From: Paragemmobacter kunshanensis
GTDB lineage: Bacteria > Pseudomonadota > Alphaproteobacteria > Rhodobacterales > Rhodobacteraceae
DNA length: 64,000 bases
Assembly: GCF_011059185.1 (NCBI RefSeq)
Contig: NZ_JAALFE010000001.1
Location: 248,001-312,000 of the forward strand
Direction: 5' to 3'
Positions within the stretch are counted from its first letter, which is position 1; each line of letters opens with the position of its first letter. The notes beneath the pieces are model-generated. The model did not search any database. It had not been told where the DNA came from and saw only the letters and a program-made list of their open reading frames with translations. Below, in pieces: positions 26,578 to 35,366 of this stretch. The translations under genes and the position numbers were made by a program.

Positions 26578-27063
26578 ATGCGGCACGCCAGTGCAGAACC
26601 CGCCCCGTCCGAAGCTTTCGTCGCGCTGGAGCGCGCCTGCGCGGATCTGGGGACGCGGCTTTTCACCATCACGACCCATGATCTGGACAGGGGCCTGTTT
26701 CGCCGGATCCACAGTTCACATCCGGTGGAATATCCGCTGCATGGCACCAAGCCGCTGGAGCGGGATGCCTGGTTCGATCTTTGCGTTGTTCGAGGCGAGC
26801 CGTTCATCGCCAATGAACCGGCGGCCTTCGCCACGGTGTTCTTCGATCATGCGCTGATCACCTCCATGGGGCTGGGTTCTGCCGCCAATCTGCCGCTTGT
26901 CGATGCGGATGGCAGCGTGCCGGGGACGGTCAACCTTCTGGCGGAGACGGGGCATTTCACGACAGCCCGCCTGACGGCCTATGGCGGGCTTGTGTCGCGC
27001 TTTCGATCTGCGATCCTGTCCGATATGCGTTCCAGGATTTCGGAAGGGGGCCCGGGCGGGTAA
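26578..27063 (+). CDS. GAF-domain protein
   Basis: A 161-residue cytoplasmic protein that is essentially a single GAF domain: F-T-I-T-T-H-D near residue 29, W-F-D-L-C-V-V-R-G-E-P-F, and the core N-L-P-L-V-D-A-D-G-S-V-P-G-T-V-N-L-L (about 104-121). GAF domains bind small molecules. Stand-alone versions of this type occur near amino-acid or hydantoin catabolic clusters, which may be relevant to the operon that starts at 39111 and ends nearby, but this is inference. GGTAGGGAG precedes the ATG, and the gene starts four bases after the HPP-CBS stop. The following LysR gene starts 33 bases later. Confidence 0.8.
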   Translation: MRHASAEPAPSEAFVALERACADLGTRLFTITTHDLDRGLFRRIHSSHPVEYPLHGTKPLERDAWFDLCVVRGEPFIANEPAAFATVFFDHALITSMGLGSAANLPLVDADGSVPGTVNLLAETGHFTTARLTAYGGLVSRFRSAILSDMRSRISEGGPGG

Positions 27064-27095
27064 CCCAGGCCGGGTTGCCAATCTGGACAGGTGCC

Positions 27096-27998
27096 ATGGC
27101 ATTCACGCTGCGTCAGCTTCAGTTCTTCGTTGCGGCCGCCGAGGCGGGCAGCGTGTCGGGTGCGGCGCGGGCGCTGTCCATCTCGCAGTCCTCTGTCACC
27201 GAGGCGATCCGGGCGCTGGAGGATGATCTGGGGGTGATCCTGTTCGACCGGCAGGCGCGCGGCCTGCTGATCACCCACAAGGGCAGCGCCTTCCTGCGCC
27301 ATGCGCGCCAGATCCTTGCCGATGTGGCAACGGCCCGGACCGCCTTTCGCGACGAGGCCGAAACCGCGAGCGGGCGGCTGTCGCTGGGGGTGACCTCACT
27401 GGTGGCGGGATATGTGCTGTCGGATATCCTGTCGCGCTTTCGCCGGGCCTTTCCGCGGGTGGAGCTGAACGTGATCGAGGATAGCGGCGACTATCTTCAG
27501 CATCTGCTGATCGGGGGCGAGCTGGATGTGGCGGTGCTGCTGACATCCTCGGTCCGGGACAGGATGGCGCTGCAGGTGGAAACGCTGCTGGTATCGCCCT
27601 ATCGGCTGTGGCTGCCGCTGGGCCATCCGCTGGCGCAGCAGGAGGCCATTGCGCTGGAGGAACTGGCGGGGCAGCCGCTGATCCAGCTGATGGTGGACGA
27701 GATCGAGGAATCGACCCGCAGGCTGACGGAAGCCTTGCCGGTGAAGCCCGAGGTGGCCTTTCGCACCCGATCGGTCGAGGCGGTGCGCAGCCTGGTGGCG
27801 ACGGGCGCAGGGCTGGCGATATTGCCCAGCCTTGTCTATCGGCCCTGGTCGCTGGAAGGGGACCGGATCGAGATCCGGGATGTTTCGGGCGATCTGCCGT
27901 CGGTTCAGGTGGGGCTGGCATGGCGTCGCGGTGCCCCGCTGAGCGGGCCTGCGCTGAATTTCATCCGGTCGGCCCAGAGCAACGTGCCCAACCGCTGA
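27096..27998 (+). CDS. LysR-family transcriptional regulator (27 kb)
   Basis: The 300-residue protein has the N-terminal winged helix (L-R-Q-L-Q-F-F-V-A-A-A-E-A-G-S-V-S-G-A-A through S-V-T-E-A-I) and a periplasmic-binding-protein-like effector domain (about 92-300). The start ATG at 27096 places the helix-turn-helix in register; an in-frame ATG at 27075 adds seven residues without clear benefit. It is convergent with the SDR at the end of the catabolic operon, with only 20 bases between stops, so it may control that operon or the GAF/HPP genes. No autoregulatory divergent promoter is visible because the preceding genes run in the same direction. Confidence 0.88.
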   Translation: MAFTLRQLQFFVAAAEAGSVSGAARALSISQSSVTEAIRALEDDLGVILFDRQARGLLITHKGSAFLRHARQILADVATARTAFRDEAETASGRLSLGVTSLVAGYVLSDILSRFRRAFPRVELNVIEDSGDYLQHLLIGGELDVAVLLTSSVRDRMALQVETLLVSPYRLWLPLGHPLAQQEAIALEELAGQPLIQLMVDEIEESTRRLTEALPVKPEVAFRTRSVEAVRSLVATGAGLAILPSLVYRPWSLEGDRIEIRDVSGDLPSVQVGLAWRRGAPLSGPALNFIRSAQSNVPNR

Positions 27999-28018
27999 TC
28001 CCTCGGGCGGTGGGCGGA

Positions 28019-28768
28019 TCAGGCGTAGATGTAGCCGCCCGAGACGATGATGGTTTCGCCCGTCATGTAGGTATTCTTCGGCCCCCCCGCCATGAGAACC
28101 CATTCGGCCATCTCCTGCGGTTCGCCCCCACGTCCGAGGGGGCTGGCCTTGGCCAGTTCCGGCAGAAAGCCCAGTTGTCTGGCACGTTCCGTGGCCATGC
28201 CTGCGGGGGCGACGGAATTCACGAGGATGCCGTCGGGCGCGACCTCGTGCGCCATGCTTTTCGTCAGGCTGACGACGGCGGCCTTGGTGGCGGCGTAATG
28301 GGCGTTCTGGGGATGGGCCTTGAAGGCATCGACCGAGGTGATGTTGACGATCCTGCCCCGAACCATGCCGACCGGCGGCTGAAGGCGCATCTGCCGGATG
28401 GCGGCCACCATCATGTGATGGGTGCCCTTGATGTTGACGGCGAGCGAGGCATCCCAATCCGCATCGGTTATCTCGAGGATGGGTTTGCGCGGATAGATGG
28501 CTGCCGCATTGACCAGCGTATCCACGCGGCCAAGCGACCGGGCGACCGTGGCAAAGGCCGCATGGGCCGCATCCGCCGTGCGGATATCGCAGGCGGCGAA
28601 GGCTGTGGGCAGCCCGGCCTTGCGCGCCGGGGCGAGGGCCGCCTCCGCCGCGCGGGGATCGAGGTCGATGATGCCGATGGCAGAGGCCCCTTCGGCCACG
28701 GCCATTTCCGCAAGAAGCGCGCCAAGGCCCGCCCCCCCGCCCACGATGACAAGGCTGATATTCTTCAT
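28019..28768 (-). CDS. SDR-family oxidoreductase (last gene of catabolic operon)
   Basis: The 249-residue protein is a classical short-chain dehydrogenase. Its glycine-rich loop is G-G-G-A-G-L-G (10-16) and its catalytic residues are N112, S145, Y158 and K162. D35-L-D after the second strand suggests NAD preference. A closing segment M-T-G-E-T-I-I-V-S-G-G is typical of the gluconate/3-oxoacyl-reductase branch. The ATG at 28768 was chosen over an upstream codon because the Rossmann strand follows directly. It is 13 bases downstream of a second SDR and is the last of nine same-strand genes. The substrate is unknown; a polyol or sugar-acid is plausible given the uronate-dehydrogenase-like gene upstream. 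Confidence 0.88.
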   Translation of the reverse strand: MKNISLVIVGGGAGLGALLAEMAVAEGASAIGIIDLDPRAAEAALAPARKAGLPTAFAACDIRTADAAHAAFATVARSLGRVDTLVNAAAIYPRKPILEITDADWDASLAVNIKGTHHMMVAAIRQMRLQPPVGMVRGRIVNITSVDAFKAHPQNAHYAATKAAVVSLTKSMAHEVAPDGILVNSVAPAGMATERARQLGFLPELAKASPLGRGGEPQEMAEWVLMAGGPKNTYMTGETIIVSGGYIYA

Positions 28769-28781
28769 GCGGATGTCCCTT

Positions 28782-29495
28782 CTATTTGCTGCCGGTGGCA
28801 GAGGCGGGCTGTGTGGGAAGGATGTCGAACCGGCTGACATCGACGGTCTGCGGCAGGCCGATCACGGCCATGACCATGGCGGCGACATCTGCCGGCTGCA
28901 CGGCAGAATGCCCGGCATACATGGCGGCGCGGGCCTCTTCGGACAGGACATCGCGGTAGAGGCCCGTCTCGACCCGGCCTGCGACGATTTCGGTGACGCG
29001 GACACCGCTGGCGGCCAGATCGAGGCGCAGGGCCTGGGCAAAGCCCGCGATGGCGGATTTGGTGGCGCAATACAGCGCCATGCCGGGAAAGGGGGCGTGG
29101 CCTGCGGTAGAGCCGGTGAAGAAGACATGCCCCCGTCCCCGCGCCCGCATGCCGGGCGCGATCTGGCGGGTGACTTTCAGCACCGAGCCAAGGTTCACGG
29201 CAAGGGCGCGGTCGATCCCGGAGGCGTCCAGATCGCAGAAGTTGCCGGGCGGCGGCATGAGACCGGCATTGTTGACAAGGACATCGGGCTGCCAGCCCGC
29301 GATGGCGCGCATGACCGCATCATCCTGTGTCATGTCCGCGGCAAGCGGGGTAAGGCCCGGCTCGCGCGCCAGTTCGGCAAGCGCCGTGGCAGAGCGGCCA
29401 AGGGCGAGGACGGAATAGCCGCCATCGCGCAGGGCCAGCGCGATGGCGCGCCCTATTCCCCCCGTGGCCCCTGTGACGATTGCCTGCGGCTGCAT
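28782..29495 (-). CDS. SDR-family oxidoreductase
   Basis: The 237-residue protein has T8-G-A-T-G-G-I-G15, an N-N-A-G block, and the catalytic S129, Y142, K146. R34 after the second strand suggests NADP use. It belongs to the broad serine-dehydrogenase-like (YdfG-type) SDR branch that reduces or oxidises 3-hydroxy acids, but the substrate cannot be fixed. AAGGA seven bases before the ATG at 29495 favours that start. A longer form starting at 29516 would overlap the stop of the LysR gene as ATGA, the same junction used repeatedly in this operon, so it is a real alternative. Confidence 0.87.
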   Translation of the reverse strand: MQPQAIVTGATGGIGRAIALALRDGGYSVLALGRSATALAELAREPGLTPLAADMTQDDAVMRAIAGWQPDVLVNNAGLMPPPGNFCDLDASGIDRALAVNLGSVLKVTRQIAPGMRARGRGHVFFTGSTAGHAPFPGMALYCATKSAIAGFAQALRLDLAASGVRVTEIVAGRVETGLYRDVLSEEARAAMYAGHSAVQPADVAAMVMAVIGLPQTVDVSRFDILPTQPASATGSK

Positions 29496-29512
29496 CCTGC
29501 GATCCTTCTGCA

Positions 29513-30436
29513 TCATGGTTCCGGCAGGGCCGACCAGTCCTGCTCTTCGATCCAGCGGCAGAAGGTGGCGACCGTCCTGTCGCGGCGGTGGGATTTCGGC
29601 AGCACCAGATAGAAGCCGGGGATCTGGTCATCGGCCATGCCGGACATGACATCGAGCCCGAAGGGTGCCGCGACTCGACCTGCGGCGATATCCTCGGTCG
29701 CGTCGATCATCGAGATCAGCCCCACGCCAAGCCCGGCCAGCGTGGCGCGGCGCATCGTGGCGGCGTCCTGAAAGCGGATGTCGCCGCGCCCGCCTTCGCC
29801 CGCGACACCAAGGCTGGCCAGAAGCCGCGACCAGAGCTGATCGGAATTGACCGGATGGAGAAGGGGAAGTTGCAGAAGATCGGCGGGGCGGGTGATGCGC
29901 GCGGCCAGATCGGGGGTGCAGCAGACCACCTTCCTGTCCTGCAGGAGAAGGACCTGATCGAAAGGCTTCCAGGTGCCATAGCCCCACTGGATCGCAACGT
30001 CGATGTCTTCGGCCACAAAATCGGGCAGATCGACCATGGTCGTCAGGCGCAGATCGGCATCGGGCATGATGTCGCGAAAGCGGGCCAGACGGTCGAGCAG
30101 GTAGCGGGTGGCGAAATAGGGGCTGACATTGACGCTGATCCGGTTGCGCTGACCCGCGCGGGTGACGCGGCGCACGCCTTCGGCGATTTCGTCAAGGCCA
30201 GCCTGCACGTGATGGGCCAGAAGGATGGCCTGAGCGTTCGGCTCGATCGCCCTGCCCTTTCGTTCGAACAGCACGACGCCGAGGCTGTCTTCAAGCAGTT
30301 TGATCTGCTGGCTGACGGCCTGCGGCGAGACGAGCAGTTCTTCCGAGGCGCTGCGAAAGCTGCGATGGCGCACCACGGTCTGAAAGACCCGCAGCGCGTT
30401 CAGCGGCAGCATGCGAAGCGCGCGGTCGCCTTTCAT
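29513..30436 (-). CDS. LysR-family regulator inside the catabolic operon
   Basis: The 307-residue protein resembles the GcvA branch of LysR regulators: L-P-L-N-A-L-R-V-F-Q-T-V-V-R-H-R-S-F followed by S-P-Q-A-V-S-Q-Q-I-K-L-L-E. The effector domain spans roughly 95-300. It lies 67 bases downstream of the FAD oxidoreductase and upstream of the two SDRs on the same strand, so it probably senses an intermediate and controls its own operon. It may bind the dyad at 39211, but the second LysR next to that dyad is an equally good candidate. An internal ATG at 30412 is an alternative start. Confidence 0.88.
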   Translation of the reverse strand: MKGDRALRMLPLNALRVFQTVVRHRSFRSASEELLVSPQAVSQQIKLLEDSLGVVLFERKGRAIEPNAQAILLAHHVQAGLDEIAEGVRRVTRAGQRNRISVNVSPYFATRYLLDRLARFRDIMPDADLRLTTMVDLPDFVAEDIDVAIQWGYGTWKPFDQVLLLQDRKVVCCTPDLAARITRPADLLQLPLLHPVNSDQLWSRLLASLGVAGEGGRGDIRFQDAATMRRATLAGLGVGLISMIDATEDIAAGRVAAPFGLDVMSGMADDQIPGFYLVLPKSHRRDRTVATFCRWIEEQDWSALPEP

Positions 30437-30503
30437 CTGCGATGGCGTCCCGTCAGGCCGTGTGTGGAAGAGATGCGGGGCAAGCGGGACACTCCGGCCA
30501 GGT

Positions 30504-31712
30504 TCAGATCACGGCCTTTTCCAGGAAAGGCCGGTTTTCGACAACACGTTCATAGCCGACTTCGGACAGATCGAGGGAGCGGAAAGCGCCATAGGTGATC
30601 AGTTCGCTGACGCCGCGCCCGGCGGCCGGGCCCTGTTGCAGGCCATGGCCCGAGAAGCCGTTGGCGAAGATGAAATTCCGCACTTCGGGATGGCGACCGA
30701 CGATCAGGTTGTGATCGAGGGTGTTGAAATCATAGTGCCCGGCCCATTGGTTCACGACCTTGATCGCCTCGAAGGCGGGGGATCTTTCGGCCAGCGCGGG
30801 CCAGATGAGGGTTTCGAATTCCTCCCAGCGCGGTTCGAAATCATCCCAGTCGACCGCCGGATCCTCAATCGGGGCGGCCCCGGTCAGGAAGAAGCGGCCT
30901 TCGGGGCGGCAGAAGACACCTGTCGGGTCGATCATCAGGGGCAGGCGGCCACCATTCACCGTGGCGGTTCCTTCGGGAGAGGTGGCGCAGTCGATCACGA
31001 AAAGGGTGCGCTTGCGCGGTTCGACCGGGATGTCGAGGCCCGCCATGCGCGCGGTCAGCGCCGCGCGGGGACCAGAGGCATTGACGATGGTGCCTGCGGC
31101 GATGACCTCGCCCGAACGCAGGGTGACGGAGGTGACGCTGTCGCCTTGCCGGGTGATGGCCATGACTTCATCGGTGACATATTCCGCGCCAAGTTCGCGC
31201 GCCTTGGCCTTGAAGCCGTTCATAAGGCCGGTGTTGGAGAACCAGCCCTCGCCCGAGCGGCCATAGGAGGCCAGGCGGATGTCATCGACGCGCAGATGCG
31301 GGAAAGCGCGTGAGAGTTCGTCCCGATCCCACAGCACGACGTCGGCACCGCAATCACGCTGCACGGCATGGTTTTCGCGCAGGGTCGTCTCTTGCGCCGG
31401 GGTTCGGGCAAGGAAGAGATAGCCGCCTTCGTGAAAGTTCAGATCGGGCGGTGCTTCGCCCCGGACCTGCATCGTTGTGGCGAAGTCGCGGATGAAGGCG
31501 CTGCCGAACTGGCTGATCCGGACATTGATGGGATTGGAGAATTGCGTGCGGATCGAGGAAGAGGACAGCGAGGTGGAAGCGCGGGAATAGGTCGGGTCGC
31601 GTTCGACCACGAGGATGGATCCCCCGAAATCGGGATTGGCCGCGAGGAAATAGGCGACGGCAGAACCGATCACCGCCCCGCCGACGATCACCACGTCATA
31701 GCGGCGCGTCAT
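30504..31712 (-). CDS. FAD-dependent oxidoreductase, DAO/sarcosine-oxidase-like
   Basis: The 402-residue protein has an N-terminal dinucleotide-binding fold (V-V-I-V-G-G-A-V-I-G-S-A near residue 7, with the acidic V-V-E-R-D end of strand two). Its overall pattern is that of D-amino-acid oxidase / sarcosine oxidase beta / FOXRED1-type enzymes, including a C-terminal H-Y-D-F-N-T-L-D-H-N and G-F-S-G-H-G-L-Q-Q-G-P block that contacts FAD. Such enzymes oxidise secondary or D-amino acids. In this operon it could oxidise an N-substituted or D-amino acid released by the hydantoinase-like HyuA/HyuB pair. Its start overlaps the stop of the udh-like gene by four bases. Confidence 0.87.
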   Translation of the reverse strand: MTRRYDVVIVGGAVIGSAVAYFLAANPDFGGSILVVERDPTYSRASTSLSSSSIRTQFSNPINVRISQFGSAFIRDFATTMQVRGEAPPDLNFHEGGYLFLARTPAQETTLRENHAVQRDCGADVVLWDRDELSRAFPHLRVDDIRLASYGRSGEGWFSNTGLMNGFKAKARELGAEYVTDEVMAITRQGDSVTSVTLRSGEVIAAGTIVNASGPRAALTARMAGLDIPVEPRKRTLFVIDCATSPEGTATVNGGRLPLMIDPTGVFCRPEGRFFLTGAAPIEDPAVDWDDFEPRWEEFETLIWPALAERSPAFEAIKVVNQWAGHYDFNTLDHNLIVGRHPEVRNFIFANGFSGHGLQQGPAAGRGVSELITYGAFRSLDLSEVGYERVVENRPFLEKAVI

Positions 31713-32527
31713 CTTGCAGGCTCGTCATCGGGGTGGCCGAGATCGACGAACCAGCCGCCGAGGCATTGCACGGCGGGGGCTTTCGGATCGGGTGTCGGGG
31801 TGCGCGCCTCGACCCCGGCGCGGAAGGGTTCGGTATTGTCCTGCGGGTGAAAGCCGAGATGCCCTGCAAGGCGGTTGTCGACGGGTTTCACCGCATTGTC
31901 GGACATCCCGAAGGCGACCGTGAAACCCACCCGCGGGGCGGTGAGCGCCGCAGTCACAAGGCGGACGCAATCGGCAAAGGACAACCAGGACCAGAGCATG
32001 CGCCGATCCGCCGGTTCCGGGAAGGACGAGAAGATGCGCAGGGCGGCGGTTTCGATGCCGAACTTGTCCCAGTAGAGACGGCCGAGATCTTCGACGAAGC
32101 ATTTCGAAAGGCCATAGAGGCTGTCGGGGCGATGCGGGGCGTGGGCGTCGATCCGGTCTTCCAGCGCGTGATAGCCGATGGCATGGACGGATGAGGCATA
32201 GACGACCCGGCGGATACCGTGTTTCCGGGCCGCTTCGTAGATGTGATAGCTGCCGCGGATATTGGCGTTCAGCACCTCGTCCCAGGGGCGTTCAAGGGGG
32301 GCGCCACCGAAATGGACGATGGCATCGACGCCCTCGCACAGCCTGAGAATGGCGGCTTCATCGGCGAGATCGCAGATCACCGACTCTTCGTTCGGGCGGA
32401 GGTCGGCGATGGGGTTGATGTCGGAAAGGCGCAGCCGTTCGGCCAGCGGGGCAAGGCCATGGCGAAGCTCGGTGCCGAGGCGGCCCGCAGCGCCGGTGAT
32501 CAGGATCGTCTGGAAAGGTTTGGTCAT
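31709..32527 (-). CDS. NAD-dependent uronate-dehydrogenase-like epimerase-family protein
   Basis: The 272-residue extended SDR has T11-G-A-A-G-R-L-G18, S112, Y138 and K142 (Y-G-L-S-K). Its whole layout closely resembles uronate dehydrogenase: the D-I-N-P and C-D-L-A-D segments, V-Y-A-S-S-V-H-A-I-G-Y and a late L-G-F-H-P-Q-D-N block. That enzyme oxidises galacturonate or glucuronate to the aldaro-lactone. No other uronate catabolism gene (aldarate dehydratase, KDG pathway) is present here, so a different substrate with similar chemistry is possible. Four-base overlaps join it to genes on both sides. The C-terminal 25 residues (G-G-W-F-V-D-L-G-H) extend beyond the usual length. Confidence 0.82.
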   Translation of the reverse strand: MTKPFQTILITGAAGRLGTELRHGLAPLAERLRLSDINPIADLRPNEESVICDLADEAAILRLCEGVDAIVHFGGAPLERPWDEVLNANIRGSYHIYEAARKHGIRRVVYASSVHAIGYHALEDRIDAHAPHRPDSLYGLSKCFVEDLGRLYWDKFGIETAALRIFSSFPEPADRRMLWSWLSFADCVRLVTAALTAPRVGFTVAFGMSDNAVKPVDNRLAGHLGFHPQDNTEPFRAGVEARTPTPDPKAPAVQCLGGWFVDLGHPDDEPAR

Positions 32528-33747
32528 TTTGCCTCCGATAGGGCCGAGACCGCGCGGGCGATGCGGTCGATTGCGTCTTGCAAGAGGACGTCGGATGTCG
32601 CCGTCGAGATGCGGAAATAGGGGGAAAGGCCATAGGCCGCGCCCGGAACCGCGCCGACATGGGCGTGGTTGAGAAGATACTGCACGACGGCCGTGTCATC
32701 GGCCAGAAGACCGCCCGCAGGGGTGCGGCGGCCGATCAGGCCCGCGCAGCCGATATAAGCGTAGAAGGCGCCTTCGGGCGGGGCGAGGGTCAGGCCGGGG
32801 ATGGCGTTGATCCCGCGCACCACAAGATCGCGGCGGCGTTCGAAGGCCGCGCGGAAGGTGGCGACGCAATCCTGCGGGCCGGTCAGCGCCGCCAGCGCCG
32901 CCGCCTGCATCGGGGCGGCGACCGAGGTGACGGACTGGCTTTGCACGGTGTTCATCGCCCGGATCAGGGCGGACGGCCCGGCAGCATAGCCTATGCGCCA
33001 ACCCGTCATCGCATAGGCCTTGGCCACGCCGTTCACGATCAGGCTGCGCGGGCGCAGGTCGGGGCAGGCCCGGGCGAAGGACAGGAAGGAGCGCCCGTCG
33101 AAGAGGATATGTTCGTAAATCTCATCCGAGAGGACCATGATCTGCGGATGCCGTGCCAGAACCGCGCCGAGCGCCTGAAGTTCCGCTTCGGAATAGACCG
33201 CGCCCGAGGGATTGCCGGGCATGTTCAGGAACAGCCAGCGTGTGCGCGGGGTGATCGCGGATTGCAGGATTTCCGGGGTCAGGCGAAAGCCGCCTTCCGC
33301 CGGGCAGACCGGCATGACGGGTGTGCCGCCCAGCAGTTTGACCATTTCGGGATAGCTGACGAAGTAGGGGGCGGGAAGGATCACCTCATCCCCGTCGTTC
33401 AGCGTGGCCATCAGGGCGTTGAAGATGATCTGCTTGGCCCCGTTCGCCACGGTGATGTCATCGGGCGAACAATCGAAGCCGTTCTCGTTGCGGAACTTCG
33501 CGGCGATGGCGGCCCGCAGGGCGGGTGTGCCTGCCGCGGCGGTGTAGAGGGTCTGCCCGGCAAGCGCGGCGTCGTGGGCTGCCTCGATCACATGGCGGGG
33601 CGTGGGGAAATCGGGTTCGCCAAGGCCCAGGTCGATGACGTCGGTGCCCTGCGCCCGCAGGGCGCGCGCGGCGAGCGAGGCCGCCATGGAGGCAGACGGC
33701 TTGACCGCGGAAAGGCGGCTTGCCAGCTGGATTTCGGACGCGGTCAT
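32524..33747 (-). CDS. PLP-dependent aminotransferase, aspartate-aminotransferase class I fold
   Basis: The 407-residue protein has the fold-type I signature: L-G-L-G-E-P-D-F near 40, N-P-S-G at 179-182, D208, and the PLP lysine K243 in V-A-K-A-Y-A-M-T-G-W-R-I-G-Y. R381-type residues near the end (Y-F-R-I-S) bind the substrate carboxylate. It belongs to the aspartate aminotransferase Ib-like group, whose members act on aspartate, prephenate, alanine or other amino acids, so the amino donor is open. Within the operon it would deaminate the amino acid released upstream, giving a 2-oxo acid for the TPP enzyme. It is joined by four-base overlaps to hyuB and the udh-like gene. Confidence 0.9.
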   Translation of the reverse strand: MTASEIQLASRLSAVKPSASMAASLAARALRAQGTDVIDLGLGEPDFPTPRHVIEAAHDAALAGQTLYTAAAGTPALRAAIAAKFRNENGFDCSPDDITVANGAKQIIFNALMATLNDGDEVILPAPYFVSYPEMVKLLGGTPVMPVCPAEGGFRLTPEILQSAITPRTRWLFLNMPGNPSGAVYSEAELQALGAVLARHPQIMVLSDEIYEHILFDGRSFLSFARACPDLRPRSLIVNGVAKAYAMTGWRIGYAAGPSALIRAMNTVQSQSVTSVAAPMQAAALAALTGPQDCVATFRAAFERRRDLVVRGINAIPGLTLAPPEGAFYAYIGCAGLIGRRTPAGGLLADDTAVVQYLLNHAHVGAVPGAAYGLSPYFRISTATSDVLLQDAIDRIARAVSALSEAK

Positions 33748-35366
33748 TCCGGTTTTTCCGTCACATAGCCCTTGGACAGGTCGTTTGCGTGGGCCTCGGG
33801 GCTGCGGCGGGCCGGATCGCCGAAGCCACCGCCGCCGGGCAGTTGCAGCACGAGGCGGCGTCCTTCGGGGACATGCTGCCAGCCCTTTGGCCGAAGCCGG
33901 GTGCCATCGTCCAGCGCCACGCTGCCTGCTGCGCCGGGACGGCCGCCATCGCGGCCCAGCGCGGGGTGGTTGACGCGATCGAACATGGCGGAGAAGTCGA
34001 ATTCATGGTCGGTATCGGCCTCGATCTCGATGATCTGGCCAAGGCCGCCGCGATATTCGCCCGCGCCGCCGCTGTCGGGGCGGAGTTCCTTGCGCCAGAT
34101 GATGACGGGGCCGGTCTGTTCCGTCGCCTCGATCGGCATGGTCATCACGCCCGAGGGGAAGGCTGTGGCAGACAGACCGTCGAGCCCGGGCCTTGCCCCC
34201 ATGCCGCCGGAGTTGAACATCAGGATTTCGGCCCGGCGGCCGGTCTTGCCGGCGGCGGGGCGCACCGACATGTGGATGTTCCAGAGCGCTGCCGCGCCTT
34301 CGGCAAGGACGCGGCCGGGCAGCGCCTTGGCCAGCGCGCCAAGGACAAGATCCGGCACCAGATGGCCGATCACATGGCGGACCGAGACGGGGGCGGGGAA
34401 CGGGGCGTTCAGGATGTTTTCGGGCGAGGAGATGGTGAAGGCGGCCAGCGAGGCCCAGTTGTTGGGGATATCGGGCGCGATCACGCATTTCAGCGCGTAG
34501 GAGGCATAGGCCTTGGTATAGATGATGGGCACGTTGATGCCCCAGCGGCTGACCGGGGATGAGCCGTCGAAATCCACATTCACGCTGTCGCCCGCGATCC
34601 GCACCCGGGCGGCAAGGCGGACGGGTTCGTCATAGCCATCGGTATCCAGCACATTGTCCCATGCCCCTTGCGGCAGGGCGCGGATACGGTCAAGCGTGGC
34701 GGAAGCCGTGCGGGCAAAGATGAACGCGCCGAGGTCATCAAGGCTGGTCAGGCCGATTTCCGACATCATGTCGATCAGGCGGCGGTGGCCGACATCGTTG
34801 CAGGCGGCCAGCGAGTAGAAATCCCCCACCACCTGATTGGGTTCGCGCACATTGGCCCGCAGCAGGGCGATCAGGGTTTCGTTTACCTTGCCGCGTTCTG
34901 CGAATTTCATGATGGGGATCTGGATCCCCTCTTCATAGACCGATTTGCCATCGGCCCCGAAGCCGCGCCCGCCGACATCGACGACATGGGCGGTGCAGGC
35001 GAAGAACCCCACCAGCCTGTCACCCAGGAAAGAGGGAGAGACCATCGTGATGTCGTGCAGGTGGCCCGTGCCCTTCCACGGATCGTTGGTGACATAGGTA
35101 TCGCCCGGATACATGGCATCGCGGCCGATCTCTTCGATGAAATGCAGCACGGCCTCGGCCATGGTGTTCACATGCCCGGGCGTGCCGGTGACGGCCTGCG
35201 CCAGCATCCGGCCCTGCGGATCGAAGACCCCGGCGGAAAGGTCGCCCGCCTCGCGGACACTGGTGGAAAAGGCGGTGCGGAGCAGGGTCATCGCCTGTTC
35301 CTCCACCACCGAGATCAGGCGGTTCCACATCACCTGCATGCGGATTTCAAGGGTCGAGTCGGTCAT
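33744..35366 (-). CDS. Hydantoinase B / oxoprolinase-family subunit
   Basis: The 540-residue protein matches the HyuB family (also the C-terminal part of 5-oxoprolinase). It starts near M-T-D-S-T-L-E-I, with S-V-R-E-A-G-D-L-S-A-G-V-F-D, the G-D-T-Y-V-T-N-D-P-W-K-G-T-G-H-L segment and a C-terminal P-G-G-G-G-F-G-D-P block. HyuB forms the partner of HyuA in ATP-dependent opening of hydantoins, oxoproline or related cyclic amides. HyuA is the adjacent upstream gene with a four-base overlap. Acetone-carboxylase-like chemistry uses related subunits, but a third small subunit is missing here. Substrate unresolved. Confidence 0.92.
   Translation of the reverse strand: MTDSTLEIRMQVMWNRLISVVEEQAMTLLRTAFSTSVREAGDLSAGVFDPQGRMLAQAVTGTPGHVNTMAEAVLHFIEEIGRDAMYPGDTYVTNDPWKGTGHLHDITMVSPSFLGDRLVGFFACTAHVVDVGGRGFGADGKSVYEEGIQIPIMKFAERGKVNETLIALLRANVREPNQVVGDFYSLAACNDVGHRRLIDMMSEIGLTSLDDLGAFIFARTASATLDRIRALPQGAWDNVLDTDGYDEPVRLAARVRIAGDSVNVDFDGSSPVSRWGINVPIIYTKAYASYALKCVIAPDIPNNWASLAAFTISSPENILNAPFPAPVSVRHVIGHLVPDLVLGALAKALPGRVLAEGAAALWNIHMSVRPAAGKTGRRAEILMFNSGGMGARPGLDGLSATAFPSGVMTMPIEATEQTGPVIIWRKELRPDSGGAGEYRGGLGQIIEIEADTDHEFDFSAMFDRVNHPALGRDGGRPGAAGSVALDDGTRLRPKGWQHVPEGRRLVLQLPGGGGFGDPARRSPEAHANDLSKGYVTEKPE

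Noticed and set aside
27995-28022. Terminator between the LysR (27 kb) and SDR genes
   Set aside because: CTGATCC and GGATCAG form only a seven-base stem with a 14-base loop, lie within coding ends and have no T-run, so support is too weak.
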